DNA of 6,259 bases, from positions 10,103 to 16,361 of the forward strand of contig MEPT01000026.1 in the NCBI GenBank assembly GCA_001769925.1. The letters are read 5' to 3'. Positions 5,656 through 6,259 of the stretch are shown here, piece after piece (within the stretch, counting starts at the first letter, position 1; the number at the start of each line of letters is the position of its first letter). A model generated the notes under the pieces. It ran no database searches. It saw nothing but the letters and a program-made list of their open reading frames with translations, and was not told where the DNA came from. The position numbers and the translations under genes were made by a program. Origin of the DNA: Bdellovibrionales bacterium RBG_16_40_8. GTDB taxonomy: Bacteria > Bdellovibrionota > Bdellovibrionia > Bdellovibrionales > UBA1609.

Positions 5656-6259
5656 TTAACTTTCATGCAGGCCCATTTTAATAAATGCCTGTTCGAGATT
5701 TCTATCTTTATGTATGCTTTCAATTTTAGCGCCATCGCGCATAAGCTCAATAAGAGTTTTTTGTAGCGATTCCTCATCTTCAACGCGCACTCTTGTTTTT
5801 TGGCCGTTTTTTATAAAACTAATAACTGCGGCATCGCCCATTTTTTTTAAAAAATCCTCAAGCCTGCCCTCATAAGAAACCTTGCCACCTTTTAAAATAA
5901 CTAATCGCTCACAGAGTGCTTCAGCATCTGGTAAAAGATGACTCGAAAAAAATACCGAACGACCTTCGCGCGCTGTCTCACGTATTATCTCAGATAGATA
6001 ATAGCGCCCATCTGGGTCAAGCCCCGACATAGGCTCATCGAGAATCACCAGTTCTGGGTCATGAATGAGTGCTTGCGCTATACCAATTTTTTGCAACATT
6101 CCTTTTGAATATTCGCCTAATTTTTTATGTCTTGCCGCTAAAAGATCGACTCTTTTTAGCAGTTTTTCAATCCTCTGGAGCAAGTCTTTGCGCTTAATAT
6201 TCATTGATATTTCGCCATAAAATAATAAAAATTCTTCGCCTGTTAAATGTTCATAAAAA
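5656..6259 (-). CDS. pilH: ABC transporter ATPase, PilH-like, 5' end beyond right edge
   Basis: This is the nucleotide-binding subunit of the exporter. The frame is open to the right edge, and residues upstream of the first internal ATG (6204) read FYEHLTGEEFLLFYGEIS, which is standard ABC sequence. The gene therefore continues outside the window, where Walker A and the Q-loop must lie. In the 200 visible residues, the signature is YSKGMLQKIGIAQAL (50-64). Walker B is LVILDE (70-75, catalytic Glu75), the D-loop is SGLD (78-81) and the switch His is H107 in SSHLLPDAEAL. A C-terminal regulatory tail of about 65 residues follows (about 135-200) and ends with the DRNLEQAFIKM-type close common in this family. 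The catalytic residues present are intact. The symbol follows M. xanthus pilH, the ABC protein of that pilus cluster, by position. It is unrelated to the Pseudomonas response regulator PilH. Confidence 0.85.
   Translation of the reverse strand, partial: FYEHLTGEEFLLFYGEISMNIKRKDLLQRIEKLLKRVDLLAARHKKLGEYSKGMLQKIGIAQALIHDPELVILDEPMSGLDPDGRYYLSEIIRETAREGRSVFFSSHLLPDAEALCERLVILKGGKVSYEGRLEDFLKKMGDAAVISFIKNGQKTRVRVEDEESLQKTLIELMRDGAKIESIHKDRNLEQAFIKMGLHES

Noticed and set aside
6202..6204. ATG at 6204 as the true start of the ATPase, making it a complete 182-residue protein
   Set aside because: The frame stays open to the window edge and encodes conserved ABC sequence (EHLTGEEFLLFYG) before this Met. 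A start here would lack Walker A.

Overview
The whole window is read from the minus strand and holds the core of a type IV pilus (T4P) assembly locus. In transcription order, from high to low coordinates, it carries an ABC-transporter ATPase (cut by the right edge), its ABC-2 type permease, the prepilin peptidase PilD, the inner-membrane alignment proteins PilM, PilN, PilO and PilP, and the first 329 codons of the outer-membrane secretin PilQ (cut by the left edge). There is no gene-free stretch longer than 80 bases. No RNA genes, mobile elements, CRISPR arrays or clear terminators were seen.

The organism is a Gram-negative (diderm) bacterium, because it has a secretin with AMIN and STN domains and a PilP. 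Base composition is moderately AT-rich (about 40% GC by eye). An ABC exporter pair directly upstream of pilD and pilMNOPQ is the arrangement known from Myxococcus xanthus (pilG-pilH-pilI-pilD...pilMNOPQ). This points to the former Deltaproteobacteria (Myxococcota or Bdellovibrionota-like), in a low-GC member. That placement is inference from gene order.

Layout: 6259-5656 is the ATPase (PilH-like). 5650-4877 is the permease (PilI-like), 5 nt downstream. 4884-4093 is PilD, which starts at a TTG codon and overlaps the permease by 8 nt. An 80-nt gap follows, with a plausible sigma70-type promoter. Then come pilM (4012-2957), pilN (4-nt overlap), pilO (2-nt gap), pilP (8-nt overlap) and pilQ (14-nt gap with a strong ribosome binding site). 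The tight packing implies translational coupling within each of two blocks, exporter+pilD and pilMNOPQ.

How the genes work together, from family knowledge: PilD trims and N-methylates prepilins. PilM is an actin-fold cytoplasmic protein that binds the N-terminus of PilN. PilN and PilO form a periplasmic coiled-coil/ferredoxin-like complex. PilP links that complex to the PilQ secretin. The ABC exporter is needed for pili in M. xanthus, but its substrate is not known to me.

The most unusual points are a swap of lipid anchoring (PilQ has a lipobox, while PilP has no cysteine and a transmembrane anchor instead), an extended cytoplasmic N-terminus in PilN, an acidic linker with a 15-bp in-frame tandem repeat in PilQ, and the TTG start of pilD. 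This is a recognisable system with lineage-specific variations. I do not see a wholly unknown system here.
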